DNA of 64,000 bases from positions 806,001-870,000 of the forward strand of contig NZ_AP022603.1 in the NCBI RefSeq assembly GCF_010726955.1. The letters are read 5' to 3'. Origin of the DNA: Mycolicibacterium fallax. Its GTDB lineage: Bacteria; Actinomycetota; Actinomycetes; Mycobacteriales; Mycobacteriaceae. Positions 16,970-24,748 of this stretch are shown here, piece after piece (position 1 is the stretch's first letter; each line of letters begins with the position of its first letter). The notes under the pieces were generated by a model. The model was not told the DNA's origin, did not search any database, and saw only the letters and a list, made by a program, of their open reading frames with translations. The position numbers and the translations under genes are program-made.

Positions 16970-17046
16970 TGGTGCCCTCGGTGAGACTCGAACTCACACT
17001 GTGCGGGTTTTGAATCCGCTTCCTCTGCCAATTGGGATACGAGGGC
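16970..17046 (-). tRNA. leuX: tRNA-Leu (anticodon CAA), CCA encoded
   Basis: 74 nt plus encoded CCA. Acceptor stem GCCCTCG/CGAGGGC pairs perfectly; the T-arm is GTGAG-TTCGAGT-CTCAC; the anticodon loop is TTCAAAA, giving CAA. The last pair of the anticodon stem is A-C and the D-stem has three good pairs. The variable region is short, unlike the long arm of most bacterial leucine tRNAs. Position next to pdtaR matches leuX of M. tuberculosis as I recall it. It is probably the attachment region of the neighbouring element. Confidence 0.85.
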
Positions 17047-17116
17047 CGGGAGACTCCACCTTAATGGATCCGGGGGCGGCCTCGGTCCCGGCGGGGGGTA
17101 CCGCGACAATGGAGCG

Positions 17117-17725
17117 ATGACCGGGCCAAGCACCGAATCCGCCACCACCGCGCACCGTGTCCTGATCGCCGAGGATGAGGCGCTGATCCGGCTGGATCTG
17201 GCCGAGATGCTGCGCGAGGAGGGCTACGACGTCGTCGGGGAGGCCGGCGACGGGCAGGAGGCCGTCGAACTCGCCGAGGCGCTGCGCCCCGATCTGGTGA
17301 TCATGGACGTCAAGATGCCGCGGCGCGACGGCCTGGACGCCGCCGCGGAGATCGCCGCCAAGCGGATCGCCCCGATCGTCATGCTGACCGCGTTCAGCCA
17401 GCGTGACCTGGTCGAACGGGCGCGCGACGCGGGCGCGATGGCGTATCTGGTCAAGCCGTTCTCGATCAACGACCTGGTCCCGGCCATCGAGGTCGCGGTC
17501 TCCCGGTTCGCCGAGATCGCCGCGCTGGAGCGCGAGGTGGACACCCTGACCGACCGGCTGGCCACCCGCAAGCTGGTGGAGCGGGCCAAGGGCCTGCTGC
17601 AGGCCCACCAGGGCATGACCGAGCCGGAGGCGTTCAACTGGATCCAGCGCGCGGCGATGGATCAGCGCACCACCATGAAACGGGTCGCCGAGGTCATCAT
17701 GGAGACCCTCAACGACCCGGCCTGA
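17117..17725 (+). CDS. pdtaR: ANTAR-domain response regulator PdtaR
   Basis: 202 aa. Receiver domain residues 14-130, with acidic pocket E19-D20, phosphoacceptor Asp64 in VIMDVKMPRRDG, Thr in MLTAF and Lys in VKPFS. The C-terminal ANTAR domain (about 145-197: DRLATRKLVERAKGLLQAHQ ... EAFNWIQRAAMDQ) binds RNA hairpins and causes antitermination. In mycobacteria PdtaR is phosphorylated by the unlinked kinase PdtaS. A GACAAT box 6 nt before the ATG suggests a leaderless transcript. Close match in length and order to Rv1626. Confidence 0.95.
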   Translation: MTGPSTESATTAHRVLIAEDEALIRLDLAEMLREEGYDVVGEAGDGQEAVELAEALRPDLVIMDVKMPRRDGLDAAAEIAAKRIAPIVMLTAFSQRDLVERARDAGAMAYLVKPFSINDLVPAIEVAVSRFAEIAALEREVDTLTDRLATRKLVERAKGLLQAHQGMTEPEAFNWIQRAAMDQRTTMKRVAEVIMETLNDPA

Positions 17726-17802
17726 CGAACACCGCGCGGATCGGCCCGAGTGCCGCTATCTTTCTGAGGGCACGCGCTCATTCGATCCGGAGGTGGCCCA
17801 GC

Positions 17803-19014
17803 TTGCGTACAGACCTGACCTGGCGGGCGCTGGCCCTTGGCTCGGCCGCCCTGCTCGCCCTCGGGCTGACCGGATGCAGCCAGCCCGGCGCCGGGACCGA
17901 GGAGAACTCCGGGGCCCGCCAGATCGTCGCGCAGGTGCAGATCGACGTGGACGGCAACAAGGTGCCGTCGGCCACCGATGTCACCCCGGCCGACCCCGCC
18001 GGTGACGGCACCGCCCGCTGCGCGCCGGTGTCGCTGGCCGTGGTCGGCGCGCTGACCGGCCCCAACGCCGCGCTGGGCATCAACATCCGCAACGGTGCCC
18101 AGCTGGCCGCCAAGAAGCACAACGAGGCGAACCCGGACTGCCAGGTCACCCTGGAAATGTTCGACACCGAGGGCGATCCGCAGAAGGCCACCCAGGTCGC
18201 CCCGCGGATCATCGACGACGCCGCCATCGTCGGGATGATCGGGCCGGCGTTCTCCGGGGAGACCGAGGCCACCGCCGACCTGTTCGAGGGCGCCGGGCTG
18301 GTGTCGGCGACCGCGTCGGCCACCCGGGTGTCGCTCTCGGAGCAGGGCCGCAAGACCTTCTTCCGCGGCCTGGCCAACGACGGGGTGCAGGGCCCGGCGA
18401 TCGCCAACTACCTCAAGGGTGAGATGGGCGCGGCCAAGGTCTGCGTCATCGACGACAGCACCGCCTACGGCACCGGCCTGGCCGACTCGGTGCGCGCCAC
18501 GCTGGGACCGGTGGCCTCGGACTGCGTGATCACCGTCAAGGAGGCCGACAAGGAGTTCTCCGCGGTGGTCAACCAGGTCAAGGCGGCCGACCCCGACGCG
18601 GTGTTCTTCAGCGGCTACTACGCCCAGGCCGCGCCGCTGGTGCAGCAGCTCGCCGACGCCGGGGTGCGCGGCACCTTCGTCTCGGCCGACGGCAGCAAGG
18701 ATCAGGAGTTCGTCAAGCAGGGCGGCGACGCCACCGAGGGCGCGGTGCTGTCCTGCCCGTGCGGCCCGGCCCCGGACTGGTTCCGCACCGAGTACCAGCA
18801 GGCCTCCGACGGCGCCGAACCCGGCACCTACAGCACCGAGGGCTACGACCTGGCCACCGTCCTGCTCAAGGGCATCGACGCGGGCAAGGTCACCCGGCCG
18901 GAGCTGCTGGAGTTCGTCCGCGGCTACGACGCGCCCGGAGTGGCACGCCGGTACCAGTGGACCCCGCAGGGGGAGCTGACCAGCACGCTGATCTGGGTCT
19001 ACGAGGTCAAGTAG
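17803..19014 (+). CDS. livK: Branched-chain amino-acid ABC transporter substrate-binding lipoprotein
   Basis: 403 aa from a TTG start preceded by CCGGAGGTGG. The signal peptide ends in a lipobox LGLTGC (Cys about 25). It has the Leu/Ile/Val-binding fold of two lobes: SLAVVGALTGPNAALGINIR, then GMIGPAFSGETEATADLF, FFRGLANDGVQGPAIANYL, VFFSGYYAQAAPLVQQL. First gene of a five-gene liv operon; 36 bp separate it from livH. Substrate is probably a branched-chain or related amino acid; family assignment does not fix specificity. Confidence 0.9.
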   Translation: MRTDLTWRALALGSAALLALGLTGCSQPGAGTEENSGARQIVAQVQIDVDGNKVPSATDVTPADPAGDGTARCAPVSLAVVGALTGPNAALGINIRNGAQLAAKKHNEANPDCQVTLEMFDTEGDPQKATQVAPRIIDDAAIVGMIGPAFSGETEATADLFEGAGLVSATASATRVSLSEQGRKTFFRGLANDGVQGPAIANYLKGEMGAAKVCVIDDSTAYGTGLADSVRATLGPVASDCVITVKEADKEFSAVVNQVKAADPDAVFFSGYYAQAAPLVQQLADAGVRGTFVSADGSKDQEFVKQGGDATEGAVLSCPCGPAPDWFRTEYQQASDGAEPGTYSTEGYDLATVLLKGIDAGKVTRPELLEFVRGYDAPGVARRYQWTPQGELTSTLIWVYEVK

Positions 19015-19050
19015 CGCTCCGGCGCTGCGCCGCACGGGAATTCACCGCCG

Positions 19051-20088
19051 ATGCCACCGGAGCTCTCCGGACACCCCGCCCTGCTGGCCGCCGACATCAG
19101 CTTCAACCTCGACGCGCTGGCCGGCGGCTTTTGGCAGCTGACCGTCGACGGGCTGGCCTGGGGCGCGATCTACGCGCTGGTCGCCGTCGGCTACACCCTG
19201 GTGTTCGGCGTGCTGCGGCTGATCAACTTCGCGCACTCCGAGGTGTTCATGGTCGGCATGTTCGGGGCCTACTTCTGCCTCGACCTGATCCTGGGCTTTC
19301 ACCCGCGGGGCAACACCTACAACGTCGGCGTCGGGCTGACCGTGCTCTACCTGCTGATCGCGCTGCTGTTCGCGATGGCGGTGTCCGGTGCCACCGCCAT
19401 CGGGGTGGAGTTCCTGGCCTACCGGCCGCTGCGAAAGCGCAACGCGCGCGCCCTGACCTTCCTGATCACCGCCATCGGGATGTCCTTCGTGCTGCAGGAA
19501 TTCGTGCACTTCATCCTGCCGCGGATCATCCCCGGCTACGGCGGCAACAACGCCCAGCAGCCGATCAAGCTGGTCGCACCGCAGACCGTGTTCACCGTCG
19601 GTGACGTCGCGGTCAGCAACCTCACCCTGGTCATCGTCGGGGCGGCGCTGGTGCTGGCGCTGCTCACCGACGTCGCGGTGAACCGCACCCGGTTCGGCCG
19701 CGGCATCCGCGCGGTCGCCCAGGACCCCACCACCGCCACCCTGATGGGGGTGTCCCGGGAACGCGTCATCGTGTCGACCTTCCTGATCGGCGGGCTGCTG
19801 GCCGGCGCGGCCGCGCTGCTCTACACGCTGAAGGTGCCCCAGGGCATCGTCTACTACGGCGGCTTCATCCTCGGCATCAAGGCGTTCACCGCGGCGGTGC
19901 TCGGCGGCATCGGCAACCTGCGCGGCGCGCTGCTGGGTGGGCTGCTGCTCGGGGTGATGGAGAACTACGGTCAAACGGTGTTCGGCACCCAGTGGCGCGA
20001 CGTGGTGGCCTTCGTGCTGCTGGTGCTGGTGCTGCTGATCCGCCCGACCGGCATCCTCGGCGAGACCCTGGGCCGGGCGCGGGTATGA
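19051..20088 (+). CDS. livH: Branched-chain amino-acid ABC transporter permease LivH
   Basis: 345 aa, about eight transmembrane helices. Family landmarks: GLAWGAIYALVAVGYTLVFG, LRLINFAHSEVFMVGMFGAY, and the EAA-like loop RGIRAVAQDPTTATLMGVSR that contacts the ATPases. Stop overlaps the livM start (ATGA). Confidence 0.92.
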   Translation: MPPELSGHPALLAADISFNLDALAGGFWQLTVDGLAWGAIYALVAVGYTLVFGVLRLINFAHSEVFMVGMFGAYFCLDLILGFHPRGNTYNVGVGLTVLYLLIALLFAMAVSGATAIGVEFLAYRPLRKRNARALTFLITAIGMSFVLQEFVHFILPRIIPGYGGNNAQQPIKLVAPQTVFTVGDVAVSNLTLVIVGAALVLALLTDVAVNRTRFGRGIRAVAQDPTTATLMGVSRERVIVSTFLIGGLLAGAAALLYTLKVPQGIVYYGGFILGIKAFTAAVLGGIGNLRGALLGGLLLGVMENYGQTVFGTQWRDVVAFVLLVLVLLIRPTGILGETLGRARV

Positions 20089-21251
20089 GGCCGTCGAGCG
20101 CGCTGGCCCCCGGCGACCGGATCCGGGGCTGGTGGGACGGTCGAACCCGGGCGCAGAAGTGGCTGGCCGGCGCGGTGCTGTTCGGGCTGCTGGCGCTGCT
20201 GCCGCTGTTCCCGCCGCCGCTGATCGACACCCCCGGGGTCAGCCTCGGCGGGGTGCTGGCCCAGTTCGCCATGTTCGCGCTGATCGCGATCGGGCTGAAC
20301 GTGGTGGTCGGCCAGGCCGGGCTGCTGGACCTGGGCTACGTCGGCTTCTACGCCATCGGCGCCTACACCGTGGCACTGCTGACCTCGCCGTCGAGCCCGT
20401 GGAATCAGCTGGGCGCCAACGCGTTCTTCAGCTCGGACTGGGCCTGGCTGTCCTGCCTGCCGATCGCGATGGCCGTCACCGCGGCCTCCGGACTGCTGAT
20501 CGGCAGCCCGACGCTGCGGCTGCGCGGGGACTACCTGGCCATCGTCACCCTGGGGTTCGGCGAGATCATCCGGCTGGTCGCCGACAACCTGGCCAGCATC
20601 ACCAAGGGCCCGCGCGGCCTGAGCGGGCTGGCCACCCCGGTGTTCGGCGCGGACGCGGTGCCCGGCGGCTACTTCTCCACCGGCAACGCCACCGGTGCGG
20701 CCAACTACGGAACCTGGTGGTACTGGCTGGGTCTGGTGCTGGTGGTGATCGTGCTGCTGATCGTCGGGAACCTGGAACGCAGCCGGGTCGGCCGGGCCTG
20801 GGTGGCCATCCGGGAGGACGAGGACGCCGCCGAGGTGATGGGCGTCAACACCTTCAAGTTCAAGCTGTGGGCGTTCGTGATCGGCGCCGCGATCGGCGGG
20901 CTGTCCGGTGCGCTGTACGCCGGCCAGGTGCAGTTCGTCGACCCCAAGAGCTTCAACATCATCAACTCGATGCTGTTCCTGTGCGCGGTGGTGCTCGGCG
21001 GCCAGGGCAACAAGCTCGGGGTGATCTTCGGCGCCTTCGTGGTGGTGTACCTGCCCAACCGGCTGCTCGGCGTCGAGGTCGCCGGGGTCAACCTCGGCGA
21101 GCTGAAGTACCTGTTCTTCGGCCTGGCCCTGGTGGTGCTGATGATCTTCCGGCCCCAGGGCCTGTTCCCGGTCCGCCAGCAGCTGCTGACCTACCGGCGG
21201 CGGGCCCGCGAACTGCTGCGCCGCGCCGAGGATTCGACGGCGGCGACATGA
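20085..21251 (+). CDS. livM: Branched-chain amino-acid ABC transporter permease LivM
   Basis: 388 aa from the ATGA overlap. About ten hydrophobic helices; hallmark segments are VVVGQAGLLDLGYVGFYAIG, LRGDYLAIVTLGFGEIIRL and the coupling loop RVGRAWVAIREDEDAAEVMG. It pairs with LivH to form the membrane channel. Stop overlaps livG start. Confidence 0.92.
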   Translation: MRPSSALAPGDRIRGWWDGRTRAQKWLAGAVLFGLLALLPLFPPPLIDTPGVSLGGVLAQFAMFALIAIGLNVVVGQAGLLDLGYVGFYAIGAYTVALLTSPSSPWNQLGANAFFSSDWAWLSCLPIAMAVTAASGLLIGSPTLRLRGDYLAIVTLGFGEIIRLVADNLASITKGPRGLSGLATPVFGADAVPGGYFSTGNATGAANYGTWWYWLGLVLVVIVLLIVGNLERSRVGRAWVAIREDEDAAEVMGVNTFKFKLWAFVIGAAIGGLSGALYAGQVQFVDPKSFNIINSMLFLCAVVLGGQGNKLGVIFGAFVVVYLPNRLLGVEVAGVNLGELKYLFFGLALVVLMIFRPQGLFPVRQQLLTYRRRARELLRRAEDSTAAT

Positions 21252-22030
21252 GCGGCGAGATCCTGCTGCAGGCCAGCGATCTGACGGTCAAGTTCGGTGG
21301 ACTGACCGCCCTGGACGGGGTCAGCTTCGACATTCGGCGCGGCGAGATCCTCGGCCTGATCGGCCCCAACGGGGCCGGCAAGACCACCTGCTTCAACGCG
21401 CTGACCGGGGTGTACCGGCCGTCGGCCGGCACGGTGAGCTTCGACGGCGCGCGGCTGGGCCGGATCAAGCGGCACACCATCACCGGCCGCGGGATCGCCC
21501 GGACCTTCCAGAACATCCGGCTCTGGGGCGAGATGACCGCGCTGGAGAACGTCGTGGTCGCCACCGACGCCCGGCACCGAACCTCGGTGCCCGGCGCCAT
21601 CTTCCGCACCCCGCGGCACCGCCGCGAGGAGGCCGCCGCGATCGAGAAGGCCGCCGCGCTGCTGGGGTTCGTCGGCATCGCCGGCCGCGGCGAGGTCAAG
21701 GCCAAAAACCTGTCCTACGGGGACCAGCGCCGGCTGGAGATCGCCCGGGCGCTGGCCACCGAGCCGAAACTGCTGTGCCTGGACGAACCGGCCGCCGGGT
21801 TCAACCCGAGCGAGAAGGCCGCGCTGATCGACCTGATCCGGGCCATCCGCGACGCCGGCCACACCGTGCTGCTGATCGAACACGACATGCGGCTGGTGAT
21901 GGGGGTGACCGACCGGATCGTGGTGCTGGAGTTCGGCCGCAAGATCGCCGAGGGCAGCCCCGAACAGATCCGCGCCGATCCGAAGGTGATCGCCGCCTAC
22001 CTGGGGGTGCCCGATGACGAACTGCCCTGA
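21248..22030 (+). CDS. livG: Branched-chain amino-acid ABC transporter ATPase LivG
   Basis: 260 aa. Walker A GPNGAGKTT, Q-loop in RTFQNIRLW, signature LSYGDQRRLEIARAL, Walker B LLCLDEPAAG, H-loop LLIEHDMRLV. It lacks internal repeats and is the LivG type, with the extra segment between Walker A and the signature (RTPRHRREEAAAI). Overlaps livF by 17 bp. Confidence 0.93.
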   Translation: MSGEILLQASDLTVKFGGLTALDGVSFDIRRGEILGLIGPNGAGKTTCFNALTGVYRPSAGTVSFDGARLGRIKRHTITGRGIARTFQNIRLWGEMTALENVVVATDARHRTSVPGAIFRTPRHRREEAAAIEKAAALLGFVGIAGRGEVKAKNLSYGDQRRLEIARALATEPKLLCLDEPAAGFNPSEKAALIDLIRAIRDAGHTVLLIEHDMRLVMGVTDRIVVLEFGRKIAEGSPEQIRADPKVIAAYLGVPDDELP

Positions 22031-22754
22031 GGCCCCGGTGCTGCTGGAGGTCCGCGACCTGGTCGTGCACTACGGCAAAATCGAGGCGCTGCACGGTGTT
22101 TCGCTGCAGGTGCGGGCCGGCGAACTGGTCACCCTGCTCGGCGCCAACGGCGCGGGCAAGACCACCATGATGCGGGCGATCTCCGGGCTGCGGCCGGCGA
22201 CGTCGGGCTCGGTGTGGTTCGACGGCGTCGAGGTCACCCGGATCAAACCGCACAACCGGGTCATCGACGGGCTGATCCAGGCGCCCGAGGGCCGCGGCAT
22301 CTTCCCCGGCATGACCATCGCGGAGAACCTCGAAATGGGTTGCTATGCCCGCAAATTCGACACCCGCGCCGAGCACGACGAGCGGCTGGACTGGGTGTAC
22401 ACCACCTTCCCGCGGCTGGCCGAGCGGCGCAGCCAGGTCGGCGGCACGCTGAGCGGGGGAGAGCAGCAGATGCTCGCCATCGGCCGCGCCCTGATGGCCC
22501 GGCCCCGGGTGCTGCTGCTCGATGAACCGTCGATGGGCCTGGCGCCGATGGTGATCGCGCAGATCTTCGCGATCATCTCCGAGATCAACGGCCAGGGCAC
22601 CACGGTGCTGCTGGTGGAGCAGAACGCCCAGCAGGCGCTGAGCCGATCCGACCGGGCCTACATCCTGGAGACCGGGACGATCACCCGCACCGGCCCGGCG
22701 GCCGAACTGCTGCGCGACGACAGCGTTCGCGCGGCCTACCTCGGGGTGGCCTGA
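22014..22754 (+). CDS. livF: Branched-chain amino-acid ABC transporter ATPase LivF
   Basis: 246 aa. Walker A GANGAGKTT, Q-loop region QAPEGRGIFPGMT, signature LSGGEQQMLAIGRAL, Walker B VLLLDEPSMGLAP, H-loop region VLLVEQNAQQAL. Last gene of livKHMGF. Its 3' end overlaps the convergent DUF167 gene by 19 bp. Confidence 0.93.
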   Translation: MTNCPEAPVLLEVRDLVVHYGKIEALHGVSLQVRAGELVTLLGANGAGKTTMMRAISGLRPATSGSVWFDGVEVTRIKPHNRVIDGLIQAPEGRGIFPGMTIAENLEMGCYARKFDTRAEHDERLDWVYTTFPRLAERRSQVGGTLSGGEQQMLAIGRALMARPRVLLLDEPSMGLAPMVIAQIFAIISEINGQGTTVLLVEQNAQQALSRSDRAYILETGTITRTGPAAELLRDDSVRAAYLGVA

Positions 22755-22987
22755 GCGGGTCCGTCGATCCGGAATCGCTTGAGCCGCGCGGTCGCCCCGC
22801 CGACCAGCTGCACCCGGCTCTTCGGCACCCCGAGATGCCCGGCGAGCAGCGCGATCACCGCCGCGTTGGCCTTGCCGTCGACGGCGCGTTCGGGCACGTA
22901 CACGGTGAGCTCACCGTCCGGCCCGACCTCGACCAGCGGTCCCTTGCGGCTGCCCGGTTTGACCCGGACCGCCAGCGTCTCGGCCAC
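22736..22987 (-). CDS. DUF167 (YggU) family protein
   Basis: 83 aa. Contains the DUF167 pattern: VRVKPGSRKG near the start, VPERAVDGKANAAVIALLAG in the middle and VQLVGGATARLKRFRIDG at the end. Small alpha/beta protein of unknown biochemical role. It starts 11 bp after the lipid-transfer gene on the same strand, so it may be the third gene of that KstR-type operon. Confidence 0.88.
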   Translation of the reverse strand: MAETLAVRVKPGSRKGPLVEVGPDGELTVYVPERAVDGKANAAVIALLAGHLGVPKSRVQLVGGATARLKRFRIDGPAQATPR

Positions 22988-22998
22988 CGCGGGGGCCG

Positions 22999-24195
22999 TC
23001 AGCGGGCGACGATGACCGACGAGCCGTGGCCGAACAGGCCCTGGTTGGCGGTGATCCCGACGGTCGCGCCCTCGACCTGGCGGCCGGTGGCCTGGCCGCG
23101 CAGCTGCCAGGTCAACTCGCAGACCTGGGCGATCGCCTGGGCCGGGATGGCCTCACCGAAGCAGGCCAGCCCGCCCGACGGGTTGACCGGAACCCGGCCG
23201 CCGAGCGTGGTCGCGCCGCTGCGCAGCAGCTGCTCGCCCTCGCCCTTGGCGCACAGGCCCAGGTGCTCGTACCAGTCGATCTCCAGCGCGGTGGACAGGT
23301 CGTAGACCTCGGCGCAGCTGACGTCCTCCGGGCCGATGCCGGCCTCGGCGTAGGCGGCGTCGAGGATCTGGTCCTTGAACACCCGGTCGCCGGCCGGCAC
23401 CGCCGCGGTGGAATCGGTGGCGATGTCGGGCAGCTCGGGCAGGTGCTGCGGGTAGCGCGGGGTCACCGTCGACACCGCGCGCACCGACGGCACCCCGGCC
23501 AGGGAGCCCAGGTGCTTGGCCGCGAAGTCGGCGCTGGCCACGATCAGCGCGGCCGCGCCATCGGAGGTGGCGCAGATGTCCAGCTGGCGCAGCGGGTCGG
23601 AGACCACCGGGCTGGCCAGCACGTCGGCGACCGCGGATTCCCTGCGGTAGCGGGCATTTGGGTTGCTCAGCCCGTGCCGGGAGTTCTTCACCTTCACCTG
23701 GGCGAAGTCCTCGGAGGTGGCGCCGTACAGATCCATCCGGCGCCGGGCCAGCAGCGCGAAGTACACCGGGTTCATCGCCCCGATCAGGTGGAACCGCTGC
23801 CAGTCCGGGTCGTTCTTACGCTCACCGCCGACCGGGGCGAACGCGCCCTTGGGGGTGGTGTCGGCGCCGATCACCAGCGCCACGTCGCAGAACCCGGCCA
23901 GGATCTGGGCCCGGGCGCTCTGCAGCGCCTGCGAACCCGAGGCGCAGGCCGCGTACGAGGACGACACCGGAACCCCGTTCCAGCCCAGCTTCTGGGCGAA
24001 CGTCGAACCGGCGATGAAGCCCGGGTAGCCGTTGCGGATGGTGTCCGCGCCGGCGATGAACTGGATCTGCTGTGCGTTCAGGCCGGCATCGGCCAGCGCG
24101 GCGCGGGCGGCGATCACCCCGTACTCGGTGAAGTCCCGGCCCCACTTGCCCCACGGGTGCATGCCCGCGCCGAGGATGTACAGCGGTTCGGTCAT
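22999..24195 (-). CDS. Thiolase-fold lipid-transfer protein (Rv1627c type)
   Basis: 398 aa from the ATG at 24195. Thiolase-like fold of the SCP2/Ltp group: SSSYAACASGSQALQSARAQ has a cysteine at the nucleophile position, and later VNPSGGLACFGEAIPAQAIA and ITANQGLFGHGSSVIV. It overlaps the OB-fold gene by 4 bp. Mycobacterial Ltp thiolases work with a DUF35 partner in sterol side-chain and lipid metabolism, where some act as aldolases. A KstR-type operator upstream supports a steroid-catabolism link; the exact reaction is unproven. Confidence 0.9.
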   Translation of the reverse strand: MTEPLYILGAGMHPWGKWGRDFTEYGVIAARAALADAGLNAQQIQFIAGADTIRNGYPGFIAGSTFAQKLGWNGVPVSSSYAACASGSQALQSARAQILAGFCDVALVIGADTTPKGAFAPVGGERKNDPDWQRFHLIGAMNPVYFALLARRRMDLYGATSEDFAQVKVKNSRHGLSNPNARYRRESAVADVLASPVVSDPLRQLDICATSDGAAALIVASADFAAKHLGSLAGVPSVRAVSTVTPRYPQHLPELPDIATDSTAAVPAGDRVFKDQILDAAYAEAGIGPEDVSCAEVYDLSTALEIDWYEHLGLCAKGEGEQLLRSGATTLGGRVPVNPSGGLACFGEAIPAQAIAQVCELTWQLRGQATGRQVEGATVGITANQGLFGHGSSVIVAR

Positions 24196-24641
24196 GCCGG
24201 GATCCTCCACACGTAGGTCAGCCGCTCGAACCCGGCCTCGTCGGTGTACAACCGCTCCAGCCCCAGCTCGAGCTCCATGCCGACCCGCAGGTCGGCGGCC
24301 AGGGTGCCCTCGGCGACCTTGGCCAGCACGATCAGGCCCTCGGCGGCCAGTTCGACCGCGGCGATGGCGAACGGCTGGAAGTCCTCGGGCGCCGGATACG
24401 GGGCCGGCGGCGGATAGCGGTTCTCGGTGTAGCTCCACACCGTGCCGCGCTGCGACAGCGCGACGAGCTCCAGCACGTCGGAGTCGCACGCCGGGTTGGG
24501 GCAGTTGTTGGCCCGCGGCGGGAAGACATAGGTCCCGCAGGCGGCGCATTTGCCGCCGGTCAGGTGGGGGTTTCCGGCGTCGTCGAACGCCCACCACCCC
24601 TCGATCGCCGGCAGGCTCTGCGGATCGGTTGCTCCTGGCAC
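24192..24641 (-). CDS. Zn-ribbon OB-fold (DUF35) partner protein (Rv1628c type)
   Basis: 149 aa from a GTG at 24641. N-terminal zinc ribbon with CAAC and CPNPAC pairs, then an OB-fold with the usual RGTVWSYTENRYPPP and FAIAAVELAAEGLIVLAKV strands. DUF35 proteins form complexes with Ltp-type thiolases and act on acyl-CoA intermediates. Longer starts up to 24761 would read through the KstR-like operator and are rejected. First gene of a short operon with the thiolase. Confidence 0.88.
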   Translation of the reverse strand: MPGATDPQSLPAIEGWWAFDDAGNPHLTGGKCAACGTYVFPPRANNCPNPACDSDVLELVALSQRGTVWSYTENRYPPPAPYPAPEDFQPFAIAAVELAAEGLIVLAKVAEGTLAADLRVGMELELGLERLYTDEAGFERLTYVWRIPA

Positions 24642-24674
24642 GTGGAACAGCCTAGCCCGACGCCGGGACGAAAC

Positions 24675-24688
24675 TGAAACGTGTTCCA
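24675..24688. promoter_or_regulatory. KstR-type operator
   Basis: TGAAACGTGTTCCA matches the palindromic consensus TNNAACNNGTTNNA on both strands. It lies 34-47 bp upstream of the GTG of the OB-fold gene and also upstream of divergent polA. KstR represses cholesterol and lipid catabolism genes in mycobacteria; the Rv1627c-1628c operon belongs to that regulon as I recall. Confidence 0.75.
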
Positions 24689-24748
24689 GTTCCGCGCTCG
24701 GGTGCCCTTCGCGCCGGGTGTCCGCGCCGATGCCTAAGGTTGATGGCT

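Larger units (their letters stand above)
14004..17013 (+). pseudogene. Large serine integrase, interrupted by an IS3-family element
   Basis: ATG 14004 follows AAAGGAGG. The N-terminal resolvase domain has the nucleophile in YLRVSTTRQ (Ser19), then a recombinase domain (GRAPIGYRN, LHRMLSDPYYIGIVRYKG), a zinc ribbon (YCERCRANG ... CLARQRGECDL) and a coiled coil. At codon 410 an IS (15235-16482) intervenes. Removing the IS and one GAGC copy joins KLAQQEE to RLIDLASDGELAPDK in the same frame, so the insertion is the only visible lesion. The last 50 or so codons before 17013 read through the tRNA-Leu terminator and the antisense of the tRNA itself, so the native C-terminus probably differs and was fused at the attachment site. 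Members of this family integrate and, with a directionality factor, excise elements. Confidence 0.92.

Noticed and set aside
17662..19035. 457-codon minus-strand frame across livK
   Set aside because: Antisense to the substrate-binding lipoprotein, which has a lipobox and full family features.
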